In this document: piece after piece, positions 1-10,870 of the stretch
Numbering within the stretch: the stretch's first letter is position 1
Layout: every line of letters starts with the position of its first letter
NCBI GenBank assembly: GCA_002914805.1
Contig: JXTB01000341.1
Location: 334,498 to 398,497 of the forward strand
DNA: 64,000 nucleotides
Origin: Parasponia andersonii
Taxonomy: Eukaryota > Streptophyta > Magnoliopsida > Rosales > Cannabaceae
Reading direction: 5' to 3'
Program-made: the position numbers and the translations under genes
Notes under the pieces: generated by a model
The model's input: the letters and a program-made list of their open reading frames with translations, nothing else
Databases searched by the model: none
What the model was told of the DNA's origin: nothing

Positions 1-1512
1 AACCTTGTGTTGGAAAATCTCAGTGGTGGGTTTATCTATAAAGGGTCATGGAAATTTACTTACATTGCTGGTTTTTACACTTCATTTGATGTTATGGATA
101 TTGGGGTGTCACATTTGAGAGTGAGGGACTTTTATTCTGATTACCTCTTTCAGAGTTGGCTCTGTGCCAATCTTGAAATGAAACCCGAGTGGCTTGAAAG
201 AGACAACATAGTTCGAAGAAGAGGCATTTCGGTTGAGGAGTTTGTGTCTAGTTTTGAGGAACTGAATAAGCCTGTGTTGTTAGAAGGGTGTTTGGATAAC
301 TGGGCTGCTCTTGAAAAATGGGATAGAGACTATTTGGTTCAGCTCTGTGGTGATTTGCGGTTTTCAGTAGGTCCAGTTAAGATGAAGCTTGAGGACTACT
401 TTAGGTACTCTGATCAGGTGAGGGAAGAGAGGCCATTGTATTTATTCGACCCGAAATTCGCAGAGAAGGTTCCAAGATTGGGATCGGAGTATGAAGTTCC
501 AGTGTATTTCAGGGAGGATTTGTTTAGTCTTTTGGGCAATGAGAGGCCAGACTACAGATGGATAATAATCGGGCCAGCTGGTTCCGGTTCTTCGTTCCAT
601 ATTGATCCTAATTCAACATCAGCATGGAATGCTGTGATAAAAGGGTCCAAGAAATGGGTTTTGTTTCCTCCTGATGTGGTTCCACCAGGAGTGCATCCCA
701 GCCCGGATGGTGCTGAGGTAGCCTGTCCTGTTTCAATAATTGAGTGGTTCATGAACTTCTATGGCGCAACCAAAACTTGGAAAAAGAAACCCATAGAGTG
801 CATTTGCAAGGCTGGGGAAGTGATTTTTGTGCCTAATGGATGGTGGCATTTGGTAATCAACCTTGAGGAATCAATTGCCATTACCCAGAATTATGTTAGC
901 AGGTATTTTTTCTGTTGCAGTTCCGAAAGGACTCATGACTGTGTAAAAATTTCATTTTTCATTGTCATTGTTAACTGCGGTGAATGCTCATACTTGCTTA
1001 ACAATTTTTTTTTAAGATACATCGCAGGATTTGAATCCCAAAGCACACACTCACTCACCCAACCATATGAGCTAGCCTCAAGTACCATACTTGCATAACA
1101 AAATAAGTTAGCAATAACTGGAAAGAGTTTCTGTGGCATTCTGATTCTAATATCTACAAAACATGACAAGATGAGTTAAAGATTTCTATCTTGCATATGG
1201 TTTTTCCATGATATGAAGTGACGTAGACCGAAATAAGATTTACCTTTGTCATGTTTTCTTTTATGTTGCAGGAGAAATTTGTTAAATGTGTTGGACTTTC
1301 TTCAGAGACCAAATGCCAGTGAACTAGTATCTGGGACAAGAGATCGGGTGAATTTGTACGAGAAGTTTAAGAGTGCTTTTGAGGCTTCTTTTCCTGGAAC
1401 TATTGATCAGTTGGTGAAGAAAGCAGAGGAGAAGAAGGCTGAAGAGGAAAAACTCTCCTTGTGGAATTTAGTGACTGATTCAAAGGCGGGTGCTTTCAAG
1501 TTCTCTTTCTAG
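1..1512 (+). CDS. F-box/JmjC-domain protein (At1g78280-like), 3' part only
   Basis: The JmjC fold is that of Fe(II)/2-oxoglutarate-dependent oxygenases; plant relatives carry an F-box upstream and are treated as nuclear demethylases or hydroxylases. The 5' end lies outside the window. Two exons are visible: up to 902 (donor AG|GTATTT) and 1272-1512 (acceptor TTGCAG), joined in frame as a split AGG codon. The metal triad is intact: HID at 598-606 (His, Asp) and the distal His in WWHLVIN at 847. The conserved block DYRWIIIGPAGSGSSFHIDP and the run GEVIFVPNGWWHLVIN are typical. About 40 codons before FYSDYLFQSWLC (near 140) are weakly supported and could include intron or an eroded exon. The last exon ends AGAFKFSF-TAG at 1512. 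The same frame stays coding-like to about 1557, so this stop may be a nonsense change. From memory At1g78280 carries a further C-terminal kinase-like region; none is seen downstream. Confidence 0.85.
903..1271 (+). other. JmjC gene intron
   Basis: A GT...AG intron of 369 bp between the last two visible exons. It has the higher AT content of the other introns here and in-frame stops. The apparent ORF continuation past 902 is read-through into this intron, not protein. Confidence 0.8.
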
Positions 1513-1558
1513 AGAAGAGAGAAGATTCTTGAAGAACACAAGAGGGCGAACAACCAGA

Positions 1559-1787
1559 CTAGCTTGGCCATTTTTTTTAGGGCCCAGAGTTGTAAAAAAA
1601 CAAAAAAAATAAAAAAAAAAACAAAAAAAAAACAGGCCGAGCACAAGCTAGCTTGGCCCGGTCTTGGCTTGCCTAGGAGCTTGGTAGGCCAACGGGCCAG
1701 GATGAACTTTATTTTTCGTTTTATGGATTGGGCCGGCCCATCCACCCATTTGAGCTCTAGGCCGACCCACGCATTTTGCCACCTCTA
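1559..1787. mobile_element. hAT-like MITE, left end missing
   Basis: Its right part matches the element at 3009-3282: the GGGCCCAGAG block, an A-rich tract, CAGGCCGAGCACA, and the end TTTTGCCACCTCTA. The left about 50 bp, including the left terminal repeat, is absent. The copy abuts the 3' end of the JmjC gene directly, so deletion or rearrangement joined them. Confidence 0.55.
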
Positions 1788-2101
1788 GACTCTATTGAGA
1801 TTTTTATTTCTACGTTTATCTATACTTTTAATATATGAGATATTATTGCCATTATACCCCTTTAAATTTTTATTTATAGTTTAATACATTATAAGATTTT
1901 ATTCTACTTTAGTCCTTTTGAGATTTTTATTTATAGATTTATTCCTATATAAAATATGAATTATAACCTTTTTTTTTTTCTGACTTAAGTCTCAATCAAT
2001 TTTTAGCTTTTATTTTCTATTCAATTTTCCAAACTAAAATGGAGAGATTAGGGTTGGGAAAAATTTTCATTGTTTTTGATGACTAACTCTTTATAGTCAA
2101 G

Positions 2102-2146
<45 letters not shown>

Positions 2147-2358
2147 GAGGACTTCTCAATGGTTTCAATTTTTTTGTGACCATGAATGGATACTAAAAAA
2201 AATAGTGATAGAATTAAATTTTTTTGATGCTAATAAATAATATTAAATTTTTTTGGCCAACCACCAAACTAATCACTATTATAGAATATAGATCTAACGG
2301 CTTAAACTATTGTAACCATTCATAGGTAAATATTATTGTAACCATTTAAACCAAACCC

Positions 2359-2391
<33 letters not shown>

Positions 2392-2599
2392 TGGACACTA
2401 ATCCAATATGTATTTTTTTTTTTATATTTATAGGTATCATTTTGCCCAATTAAAGTTGGTCATGCATATTTTTTCATGGGAAAAAGTGTAGAGAGAAAAA
2501 TACTAAATAATGAGTATTTATTATTATTATTATTATTGTTATTATTAGTATTATTATTGTTTCTAATTACTCAAATTATGATAGCCTAGAGATATCAAA
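1788..2599. repeat. AT-rich duplicated spacer with microsatellites
   Basis: First copy of a segment repeated after 3283: the 'gagatttttatttctac' start lies at 1797 and again at 3292, an offset of 1495. It contains (AT)n runs at about 2107-2142 and 2360-2391 and a (TTA)n run at 2520-2556. No coding potential seen. Confidence 0.6.
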
Positions 2600-2872
2600 T
2601 GGACTGTGCCGGTAGATTTATAGGCTTGCTCGTGCTTTTTGTCGTACTTAGCATGGCCCATCAAAACATCATGCCGTGCTCGTGTTGGCCCAAGTTTCAA
2701 AACTATAGGCTCGGCATTACCCATAAGCATAGACACATCTTGTGCTGTGTTCGTGCTCGTGCCGTTCTCGTGCTCGTGTCGTGCTTGTGCTTGTACTCGT
2801 GCTCATGCTTGTGCTAGACTCTGATCATGTCGAGCATAATAAGTCCAATGTACTCGTATATCTTTGCTTTCG
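2600..2872. repeat. GTGCTCGTG-rich repeat, probable MITE relic, copy 1
   Basis: The stretch has the form tagagatatcaaatg... followed by GTGCTCGTG/GTCGTGC runs. A close copy lies at 4344-4595, and a more distant one at 5226-5400. Imperfect iterations of TCGTGC make the small ORFs here, which read as Cys/Ser/Arg-rich low-complexity peptides and are not genes. Confidence 0.5.
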
Positions 2873-3008
2873 AGTAACCAGACTAGTATATCCTGTAATA
2901 GGGGCGGAGCCCAAGGGGAACGGGGGAGGGAGGGGGGATGGCCCCCTAAATTTTTTTGAATTTATTTTTTAGTACTATTTGAAATTTATTTTCTATTTTA
3001 GACCATAC
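2873..3008. repeat. Spacer with GGGGCGGAGCC-type repeat end
   Basis: Contains 'ggggcggagccc' followed by a G-rich run and 'ggccccctaaattttttt', a motif I recognise as recurrent at plant transposon ends. It lies between the first repeat block and the hAT-like MITE and is absent from the first copy of the duplication. Confidence 0.3.
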
Positions 3009-3282
3009 TAGAGGTGTCAATTCGGGCTAAGCCTAATAGGCTCGGGCTGGGCTTAGAAATCTTAGCCTGGCTAGGCCATTTTTTTCAGGGCCCAGAGTTG
3101 TTAAAAAAAATAGAGAAAAAAAAAAAACAGGCCGAGCACAGGCTAACTTGGCCTAGTTTTGGCTCGCCTAGGAGCTTGGGAGGCCAACGGGCCAGGACGA
3201 GCTTTATTTTTCGTTTTATGGATTGAGCCGGCCCACCCACCCCTTTGAGCTCTGGGCCGACCTACCCATTTTGCCACCTCTA
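3009..3282. mobile_element. hAT-like MITE, complete
   Basis: Termini form inverted repeats: the left begins TAGAGGTGTCAATTCGGGC and the right ends with the complement of TAGAGGTGGCAAAATGGG. It is 274 bp long and encodes nothing. Flanks are GACCATAC (3001-3008) and GACCTTAT (3283-3290), an imperfect 8-bp target duplication (6/8), the size expected for hAT elements. Class assignment rests on terminal sequence and duplication length. Confidence 0.65.
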
Positions 3283-3678
3283 GACCTTATTGAGATTTTT
3301 ATTTCTACTTTTATCCCTTGCTTTAATATATGAGATATTATTGCCATTATATCCCTTTAATTTTTTATTCATAGTTTAGTACATTATAAGATTTTATTCT
3401 ACTTTAGTCCTATTGAGATATAAGATGTGAATTATAACCCTTTTTTTTCCAACTTAAGACTCACTCAATTTTTAACTTTTATTTTTTATTCAATTTTCTA
3501 AACTAAAATTGAGAGGGAGAAATTAGGATGGGGAAAATTTTTCATTGTTTTTGATGACTCTAACTCTTTATGCTAGTCAAGACACACACACACACATATA
3601 TATATATAGATATATATATATATATAGAGGACTTCTCAATAGTTTCAATTTTTTTTGTGATTATGAATGGATACTAGA
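3283..3678. repeat. Second copy of the 1788-2180 spacer
   Basis: Matches 1788-2180 base for base over long stretches, including the AT-run (here CA then TA repeats at about 3583-3626) and 'aggacttctcaatggtttcaatttttttgtga'-like sequence, up to the assembly gap. Confidence 0.65.
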
Positions 3679-4250
3679 NNNNNNNNNNNNNNNNNNNNNN
3701 NNNNNNNNNNNNNNNNNNNNNNNNNNNNNNNNNNNNNNNNNNNNNNNNNNNNNNNNNNNNNNNNNNNNNNNNNNNNNNNNNNNNNNNNNNNNNNNNNNNN
3801 NNNNNNNNNNNNNNNNNNNNNNNNNNNNNNNNNNNNNNNNNNNNNNNNNNNNNNNNNNNNNNNNNNNNNNNNNNNNNNNNNNNNNNNNNNNNNNNNNNNN
3901 NNNNNNNNNNNNNNNNNNNNNNNNNNNNNNNNNNNNNNNNNNNNNNNNNNNNNNNNNNNNNNNNNNNNNNNNNNNNNNNNNNNNNNNNNNNNNNNNNNNN
4001 NNNNNNNNNNNNNNNNNNNNNNNNNNNNNNNNNNNNNNNNNNNNNNNNNNNNNNNNNNNNNNNNNNNNNNNNNNNNNNNNNNNNNNNNNNNNNNNNNNNN
4101 NNNNNNNNNNNNNNNNNNNNNNNNNNNNNNNNNNNNNNNNNNNNNNNNNNNNNNNNNNNNNNNNNNNNNNNNNNNNNNNNNNNNNNNNNNNNNNNNNNNN
4201 NNNNNNNNNNNNNNNNNNNNNNNNNNNNNNNNNNNNNNNNNNNNNNNNNN
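3679..4250. other. Assembly gap (572 N)
   Basis: A run of unresolved bases inside the tandem duplication. By comparison with copy 1 it should hold the equivalent of about 2180-2500, but copy 1 needs only about 313 bases there, so the gap size is an estimate or there is extra sequence. Confidence 0.98.
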
Positions 4251-4271
4251 AAAACACTAAATAATGAGTAT

Positions 4272-4306
<35 letters not shown>

Positions 4307-4600
4307 TCTAACTACTCAAATTATGATAACCTAGAGATGTCAAATGAGCTGTGCCGGTAGATTTATAGGCTTACTCGTGCTTTGTTTCGTGCTTAGCATG
4401 GCCCATAAAAACATCATGTCGTGCTCGTGTTGGCCAAAGTTTCAAAACTCTAGGCTCAGCACGACTCACAAGCATAGACACATCTCGTGTTGTGCTCGTA
4501 CTCATGTCAAGCTTGTGCTCGTGCTCGTGCTTATGCCAGACTCTGAGCATGTCGTGCATAATGAGTCCAATGTACTCGCGTATCTTTGCTTTCAACTTTG
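4251..4600. repeat. Second copy of the (TTA)n and GTGCTCGTG repeat block
   Basis: Equivalent to 2502-2872: actaaataatgag, (TTA)n, tagagatgtcaaatgagctgtgccg, TCGTGC iterations, and the shared tail 'tccaatgtactcg.gtatctttgctttc'. The local offset from copy 1 is 1722-1754, against 1495 before the gap. Confidence 0.65.
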
Positions 4601-5225
4601 GTCCACCTATTAAATTGTTGTAGTAGCTAATATTTTATGAAGTTTTTAAAAATTATTTAATTAAAATTTTATATTTTAATTTAAAGCAATATCAAAAATA
4701 TATAATATACCCATAGTTATTTAGAAATAAAATATTCAATTAAAAATCACTAATGCAAACCTATTTTTGAAATAAAGAACAAGAAAAATGAGTTTATTTA
4801 TAAGCAAAAATAAAAAAGACATAAAAAATTTTCAAATGTAAATAATATAACAAAGTTCTTAGGTGGGAATATTATTTTTTTACGTCAAAATGAGTTGAAT
4901 ACATTCTAATTAGATTGATACATACCAAAACTATTGTTATTTGTATATTCTCAAATCTTTATTTAGTAAGGAATGTTTTTTTTTGGTTCAAATTATGTGA
5001 ATTAGTATATGTTCTATAAGAGAACAAATATTTAAAATTTTTAATATTGATTTAGCCATTTTAATGTCAATTTTTATTTAGCACTTGGTATTTTCTACTA
5101 GTAATTAGTAGTGTTAATTTTTTACTATGTAAAATTGGTTATTTAAGTAGATAAAAAAAAAAATTGTCATTTAAGTCTTTAAGATTGTTAAAGTAAAACT
5201 AAATATTTTTTAAAATACTTTGAAT
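4601..5225. other. AT-rich spacer
   Basis: No coding frame, RNA gene or clear repeat recognised; very AT-rich with poly-A/T tracts. Confidence 0.6.
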
Positions 5226-5430
5226 CATGCTTTTTGTAATTTTTGGGTCGTGTCGTGCTTGTACTGTGCTTGTGCCCAAGGTCGTACCAATTTATAGTAC
5301 CAAAAATTATAGCCTGGCATGACCCAGTTCCTCGTGCCATGCTTGGTATGACCCAAAGCCAACTCGTCATGATCTGTATTGGCCAAATCATGGACGAGAT
5401 CGGTTCTCTCAAGTAGATTACATCCATGGC
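5226..5430. repeat. Diverged TCGTGC repeat relic
   Basis: Contains 'gggtcgtgtcgtgcttgtactgtgcttgtgccc' pieces and a reverse-leaning tail (ccatgcttggtatgaccc), resembling the 2600 and 4344 repeats in inverted halves. Probably an old hAT-like MITE. The minus-strand ORF over it is not a gene. Confidence 0.35.
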
Positions 5431-5611
5431 CTTGTATCCTTTATACTTACTTTTTTTTTAATTAAAATTTTGATGGGAAAATTATGTGAAATACACCCAT
5501 ATAATAGTGAGATTTAGAAAATATGCCACTCAAAATAGTTTTTAGATAAAGCACACATTTTTTTTTTAAAAAAATGATATAAAAAGACTTATATACCCTT
5601 AAGTCGAATGT

Positions 5612-5885
5612 GCCAGACATGAGTGTTGAGAGCTAGATAAGGTGTCTAGAAACTTGATTAAGAAAATAAAAAAAGTGTATATTTGAGTGTCTAGCACTAG
5701 CCATTATGTCAAGCTACGCTACGATATGGTGTCTAATTGCGCCAGACAAAGGTGTCGAGGGCTAGACAATATATCTAGAAACTTGACAGGAAAAAAGGAG
5801 AGGTATATTTGAGTGTTTAGAAATCTGCTCGACACTAAACAGGGCTAGGCAGAGTGTCGAGCCACGATAGACAAGGTATCTAGAA
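5612..5885. repeat. 129-bp degenerate tandem repeat (about 2.1 copies)
   Basis: GCCAGACA starts at 5612 and again at 5741. Both copies continue through GTGT(C/T)GAG.GCTAGA, a (T)CTAGAAACTTGA core, an A/G-rich tract and TATATTTGAGTGT. A third partial CTAGAAA(T)CTGA lies near 5880. Function unknown. Confidence 0.6.
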
Positions 5886-6299
5886 ATCTGATATCCCTTG
5901 TCTAGTCGGAATATGGACCCTTGATGAGATAAGTGATCATGACATTTTTGTATTTAAATTAATTTAAAACTTTAAAAATGTACTCATCAAAAAATTATTA
6001 AGATGAGTATATTTCCTAAAATATATTATACCAAAAGTGTATTTTGCAAAGAATTCTAATTTTGATTAGTTTGTAGTTTGTATGTTGATAAAACTTTTAT
6101 AGATCTAAGAATTTCTTTTTTGATACACTCACAACGAAATTATTGTATAGTTTTTAAGATATGGAAATTCATCGAGCATATTCCATTGCTATTTGAAGAT
6201 ATTTTATATATTCAAATACTTTTTTCGTATTATTGTTGTATTAAAAAAATTTATTTTCATCCATACTGAAAAAATGTTCTGTCTGTTGTATCTCTATAA
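5886..6299. other. AT-rich spacer
   Basis: Nothing recognised. The plus-strand ORF at 6078 has a Phe/Ile/Tyr-rich composition typical of random AT-rich DNA. Confidence 0.5.
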
Positions 6300-7116
6300 T
6301 TTAATAACATTGTGGAAATCTTTCATGCCAGCAAAATCATGACCTGCACGGCACCGCCCAATTTCTCATGCACATACAAAAGTAGCATTAAAGTCCCGAT
6401 CCACGCACCAAGGCAACAAGGAAATGCCCTTTAAACTACGAGGTAGCTCCCAAGAGTATTTCCTATTATTTCTATTGGGATCGCTGTAAAACCCGATAAA
6501 TCTCCAACATAACCCACTCACCATAGTAATAAGCACGTCAATGTACTATTTCGAAAAACTTAGCAATTAAACATCCCAATCACCATGCCAAAGTAAAATA
6601 ACACCACCACTTTTCCCCTTACTATCAACCACCATACAATTCTCAAATCCCATCTTCCTTCCTAACTCCCTGGCTTTAACTCCAAATAATTTGGTTTCTA
6701 GCAGAAAAACCAAATTTGGGGATGTGTTGCGCAATAGATCACGCAATTTATCAATTGCTCAAGAAGTTTCCAATCCTCGAGCATTCCATGCATAAACAAC
6801 TCATTGGTCCCGAATAGATGCCTGATTGACACCTGCCGATCCCATTGAGTTTGAAACATCGCCAAAAACTTTACGTTGCTTAACCTCACCACTTAGCTCC
6901 AACAAATCAATATGGTCCTTCCGTTTAGAATTAACCCGTGTAGGAGGGGTTGTTAGTTGTTGCGCAGCCCAGATCGAGCAGAACGTGGCTTCGGGGTTGC
7001 TTCATTCCCCGTATAGTCAAACAAAAAGGCATCATGAGTATAGCTATCATAGTGCACCAGGCTAACAATAGGCTTCTTATTCTTCAACAAATGCTCACTT
7101 CCCTTTACAGCACTAA
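6300..7116 (-). pseudogene. LINE: ORF1 tail and endonuclease, decayed
   Basis: Read on the minus strand, about 7110-6950 continues ORF1 (KGSEHLLKNKKPIV... ending NN-stop). About 6793-6310 reads as an L1-type apurinic endonuclease: AWNARGL start, SPNLVFLLETK (6715 region), MGFENCMVVDSKGKSGGV, LLWHGDWDV, then FIGFYSDPN and CVDRDFNAT. At least four in-frame stops interrupt it, so it is inactive. Coding similarity stops near 6300 with no reverse transcriptase after it, so the 3' part is missing, the opposite of the usual 5' truncation of LINEs. Confidence 0.75.
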
Positions 7117-9472
7117 CTGTAAAACCCCAAAATTTTGTAAGGGTATCGTGGTCTTTTGACCCAATTTTTCAAAAAAAAAAAAATTCGAATTCAGAATTAA
7201 AATATGAAAAGTTTTGAGTTAATGGCTAAATTGTAAACTAGAAGGGCTTAATTGAATGAAACCTTGAAAAATTGGGTCAAATTGTAATTAAACAAAATAG
7301 TCCTCACACACTTGGACTGTGACACATGTGCAACAGTTTTAGAATTTGTTTTTAAATTCCCATGCTCTTCTTTTTTTTTTTTTTTAATCCTCGAAACCCC
7401 TGAAGAACCAAACTAACGGAGCTCACAGCCATTTGACACATCTGTCACATCGCTACCAAGATCAGTCGATGCACCAGCTCGCGTCATTCGACAGAGGACG
7501 ACGAAGAAAACCTGCCAAGTCACACCAAAATCCGAGTCCCGCTGATGAAGATATACTCCTTCAAAAAACACACTACCGTCGATGTTTTCCAGCCAGATTC
7601 TCGTCGTCTTATGTCATAGCACTACACCGCCAACATGTAAAGTTTTGTCTTGTCATCGCCGATCTCCTACAACCAGTCATCGTCGTCAACACAACTTCGG
7701 TTAGCATCTTGTCACTATTGCCATATTTTATTATTTAATTTATGATACATTTGTAATTATTTCGTAAAATAATTAATTAGGCCCAGAAAATTATGCGGTA
7801 TGAAAAGTGAGATTGAGACAAGAATAAATATGATTTTGTGATGTCTTATTCGAAGACATGTTAATTATCAAATTAAAAAGATGATATTTTTCTAAATATT
7901 TCAAAAAAATGATATCTTTGAAACTTTCAGATTATAGGCCCATTTAAGGATAGAGGCCTCAAAATGAAGTTCTCACCTCAAATTTTGATTCAGTGAGATC
8001 GAGAGGTGAACTTTGATATAAAATATCACTATGTATCGATGTGACACGAATTTCGAGATAAGGTTAGAGATTTGTCTCGTTTTACATGCCAGGGGCTGAA
8101 TCTTGTCTCATAACCTAAATTTATCTAATTAAATATCTAACATGGCTATTTTGGAAGGTAAAAATTCAATGATAAAGTCCGTTTCATGATTTAAAGCTCT
8201 GTTTGAAAATCGAATTTTCAAACAAGTGATCGAAGGTTTGAAAATGATGCCCAACCCTTCGAACGGCCACCAAACGACGTCAAACGCTATCTATAGCACT
8301 GTAGCACTATCTAGTTACTCGATTGAGGTAGGAATTCGATTATTTGATTCTAAAACTAATTTAATTTATACATTTATATATTTCAATAAATATAGAATTT
8401 CGTAAAATAATTTGTGAAAATTTTGTTTACATATATTTTTGACCTGATTTGAGATTTAACTATCTCGAAGGCATGTTATATTGGTTGGCATGTCATATAT
8501 TCTGTTTTGAACTTTTTTTTGCATGAAAATTGGATTTTTGTGTTGTCATTAAAAACTGCCGTTGTGCTGCCAAATTTTTTAGAAAATCAAAATGATTTGA
8601 GAACTCAGTTTTGAGGACTAAAAATGGTTCAATTAAAGAATACTACATGATTTTTTTGTAATTTTGTGGAAATGGTGCATATTATTATTCTGTCATTCAT
8701 ATATCATTTGCCTGCATATTTATACTTACGCAGTCATTAGAATTACAGTACCTCACGTTAGGTGCTCAGACTTACGGTCACTTTTATAGGTGACTCGAAC
8801 TTACGGGTGACTTACTAAGACACCTCAGACATCATGATTGCATATATAGTTATATGTTAGCTTGAATAAATATGTATTGATTTTGATGGATGTTTTATAA
8901 TTGTTTGGAATGTTTCAATCTTTGGACTGTGATTTCTGCTTGAATTTTGTAAACTGTTTTGAATGGATCACTAACCATGCATGACCTTCAACATGAGTAT
9001 ATTTCTTATATATAAAAACCTGTAATTGATTCTTTACAGGGCTTTAGCTTACTAACCTTCTTCCCCTACGGTAGCACTTAGTGTGATTTGGATTGGGAGA
9101 TCTAAATCGAGACATTGCAAGTTTACTAGATTGTTTATATTTTGGTAAATTCTTATATGGCTTATGAAATATATACTTGAGTAAGAATTTAAATTTAAAT
9201 ATAACTGAGTAAACTTATTTGTGGGATTTGGATATGATTTGTATAACCTATGTCTACGTTTACTTATGAAATCATGCATAACTATTTAACACATATTTTA
9301 ATCACAGTCTATGTTTAATGAGTGACGCATAATTGTGGTGGATTTTATTTTAATTAATCATTTTTTCGAGGCTAACTTAAAAAATTAAATTTTTTTATTA
9401 TTTTTAAAATTCATTTTAGTATTTCTATTTTATAAAATACCCATTTTGCCACTCTGCCTCGGGTCGTGACAT
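7117..9472 (+). mobile_element. LTR-like insertion (probable solo LTR, 2.36 kb)
   Basis: It begins TGTAAAACCCC and ends GGGTCGTGACA, the TG...CA ends of an LTR with short inverted similarity. It splits the minus-strand LINE so that the ORF1 frame reads straight across if it is removed. No pol domains are visible. Internal landmarks typical of plant gypsy LTRs are a run of 'acttacggtcact' phrases near 8770-8815 and 'ggctttagcttactaacc' at 9040. A clear target-site duplication is not seen (ctaac before, tgagc after). The right window edge holds the start of a relative (63872). Confidence 0.6.
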
Positions 9473-10330
9473 GAGCTCTCTTCACTATCAATTGAAAAAA
9501 TTCTCCCCTTTGTCACCTGAGATGTGGAAGTAATCTCAAAAGATGAATCCCATCGTCTCTCCAAAAAAAGTCGACCAAAACATTTCTCTCTGATGAATTC
9601 TTTTTTAAAACTTTTGTCATCACAGCCTCTCAGATAAATTCTTTTTTAAAAACTTTCATCATCGCAGTGTTGGGAACTTTCTAAAGAAAACTTACCTCGC
9701 CTGTTCCCTCACATAGTGCCATGAGAAGGGTTGCCACCAACTGGAATTGATATAACTTTAGACCCATGAACTTGTCTCCCTTACCAGAGACTTTATGAAC
9801 TCCTTGAGGAGAATAAAAAACTCAGTCCCCATATGCACCTATTTGGCGAACCAACGTCGCCTTAAGCCAATTTCCATATTGGAAATTCTCGGACAGCCTG
9901 AGATTGTCATCCACTTTTGCGTTACAGTACTTGAAAACGTGTCTGATTCGTCCATAGATGAAACAAAAATCAGGCATCTGTTTGTACTTTAATTCTGTCC
10001 AAAAACATTAAGCATTCTTCCCCAGACGCACCCTTATATGATGTTTAAACAAATTGAACAGATCAAATCTTATTCTAGTACTAGCAAATCATCCCCAACG
10101 ACGCCCGTCTGTATCTGCTTTGACCTCTAACCAGTCCCCTATTTTACCACATACAGATCTTACGATGGCCTCGGTTATCCCATAACAAAAGAATATTGTA
10201 TAACTGAACCCACTATGAAACAAAATGAAAAGAACCAGTGCTATTCCTGTCGTAATTTTCCATTCTCATCAACACTAATAAGCACATGTTATTGTACACA
10301 CATTACGCCGAATTGCTATAAAATGGTTTT
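9473..10330 (-). pseudogene. LINE ORF1 (zinc-knuckle protein), decayed
   Basis: Minus-strand translation gives the plant LINE ORF1 pattern: WVQLYNI (about 10215), GDWLEVKADTDGRRWG (about 10135), STRIRFDLFNLFKHHIRVRLG, then the knuckle-like ELKYKQMPDFCFIYGRIRHV..YCN (about 9960). One knuckle Cys is replaced by Tyr (CFIYG instead of CxxCG) and several stops are present. The frame resumes at 7110 beyond the LTR insertion. This protein normally binds the LINE RNA. Confidence 0.7.
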
Positions 10331-10449
10331 GACCATAATTTTTCGGCACCTAAAACTCCACGAGTAGTTGAAAGGAAAAATAGAAATTTACAAAAAATAG
10401 CTAAATGAATACTAAATAAAAATAATTTGCCAAAATATTTTTGGACTGA

Positions 10450-10870
10450 GTTAGCGAGTTAGTAAGCACTGCTTGTCATATCGTTAATAGAGTTATGATA
10501 AGACTAATTTTGAACAAACCACCTTATGAGCTTTAGAAGGATAGAAAATCTAACATTGACTATTGTAAAGTTTTTGGTTGTAAATATCTTATTTTGAATA
10601 CTTAAGATAATTTGGAAAAATTTGATTCAAAATTTGATGTTGGTTTTTTTCTTAGCTATTCTATTACTAGTAAAGTCTAGAGAGGTTTCAATAAAAGAAC
10701 ACAAGTGATAAAAGAATCTATGCATGTTATTTTTTATGAGTCTAACACTCTCTACGAGGAGAGAAATGTAGATGATGATGATGTTGTAAGTATGGAACAA
10801 AACTTAAATGTGTTAAGTGTCAATGAAAGACCAAATAAAGAAAATGACATATGGTTGAAAAGATCCACGT
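10450..10870 (+). pseudogene. Copia polyprotein fragment (integrase C-terminal region)
   Basis: The plus strand reads ACHIVNRVMIRLILNKPPYEL-stop-KDRKSNI (the LNKTPYELWKGRKP signature of Copia integrase), then KVFGCKYLILNT-stop-DNLEKFDSK, and the motif around ESMHVIFYES. Three in-frame stops (two at former Trp/Lys-type positions) make it a relic. No LTRs can be assigned to it. Confidence 0.7.

Noticed and set aside
3545-4264. Long ORFs on both strands across 3545-4264
   Set aside because: They consist of translated N bases in the assembly gap.
7433-7738. 101-codon plus-strand ORF with Arg/Ser-rich start
   Set aside because: It lies inside the LTR-like insertion, has no recognised domain and sits in the leader-like zone of the repeat.
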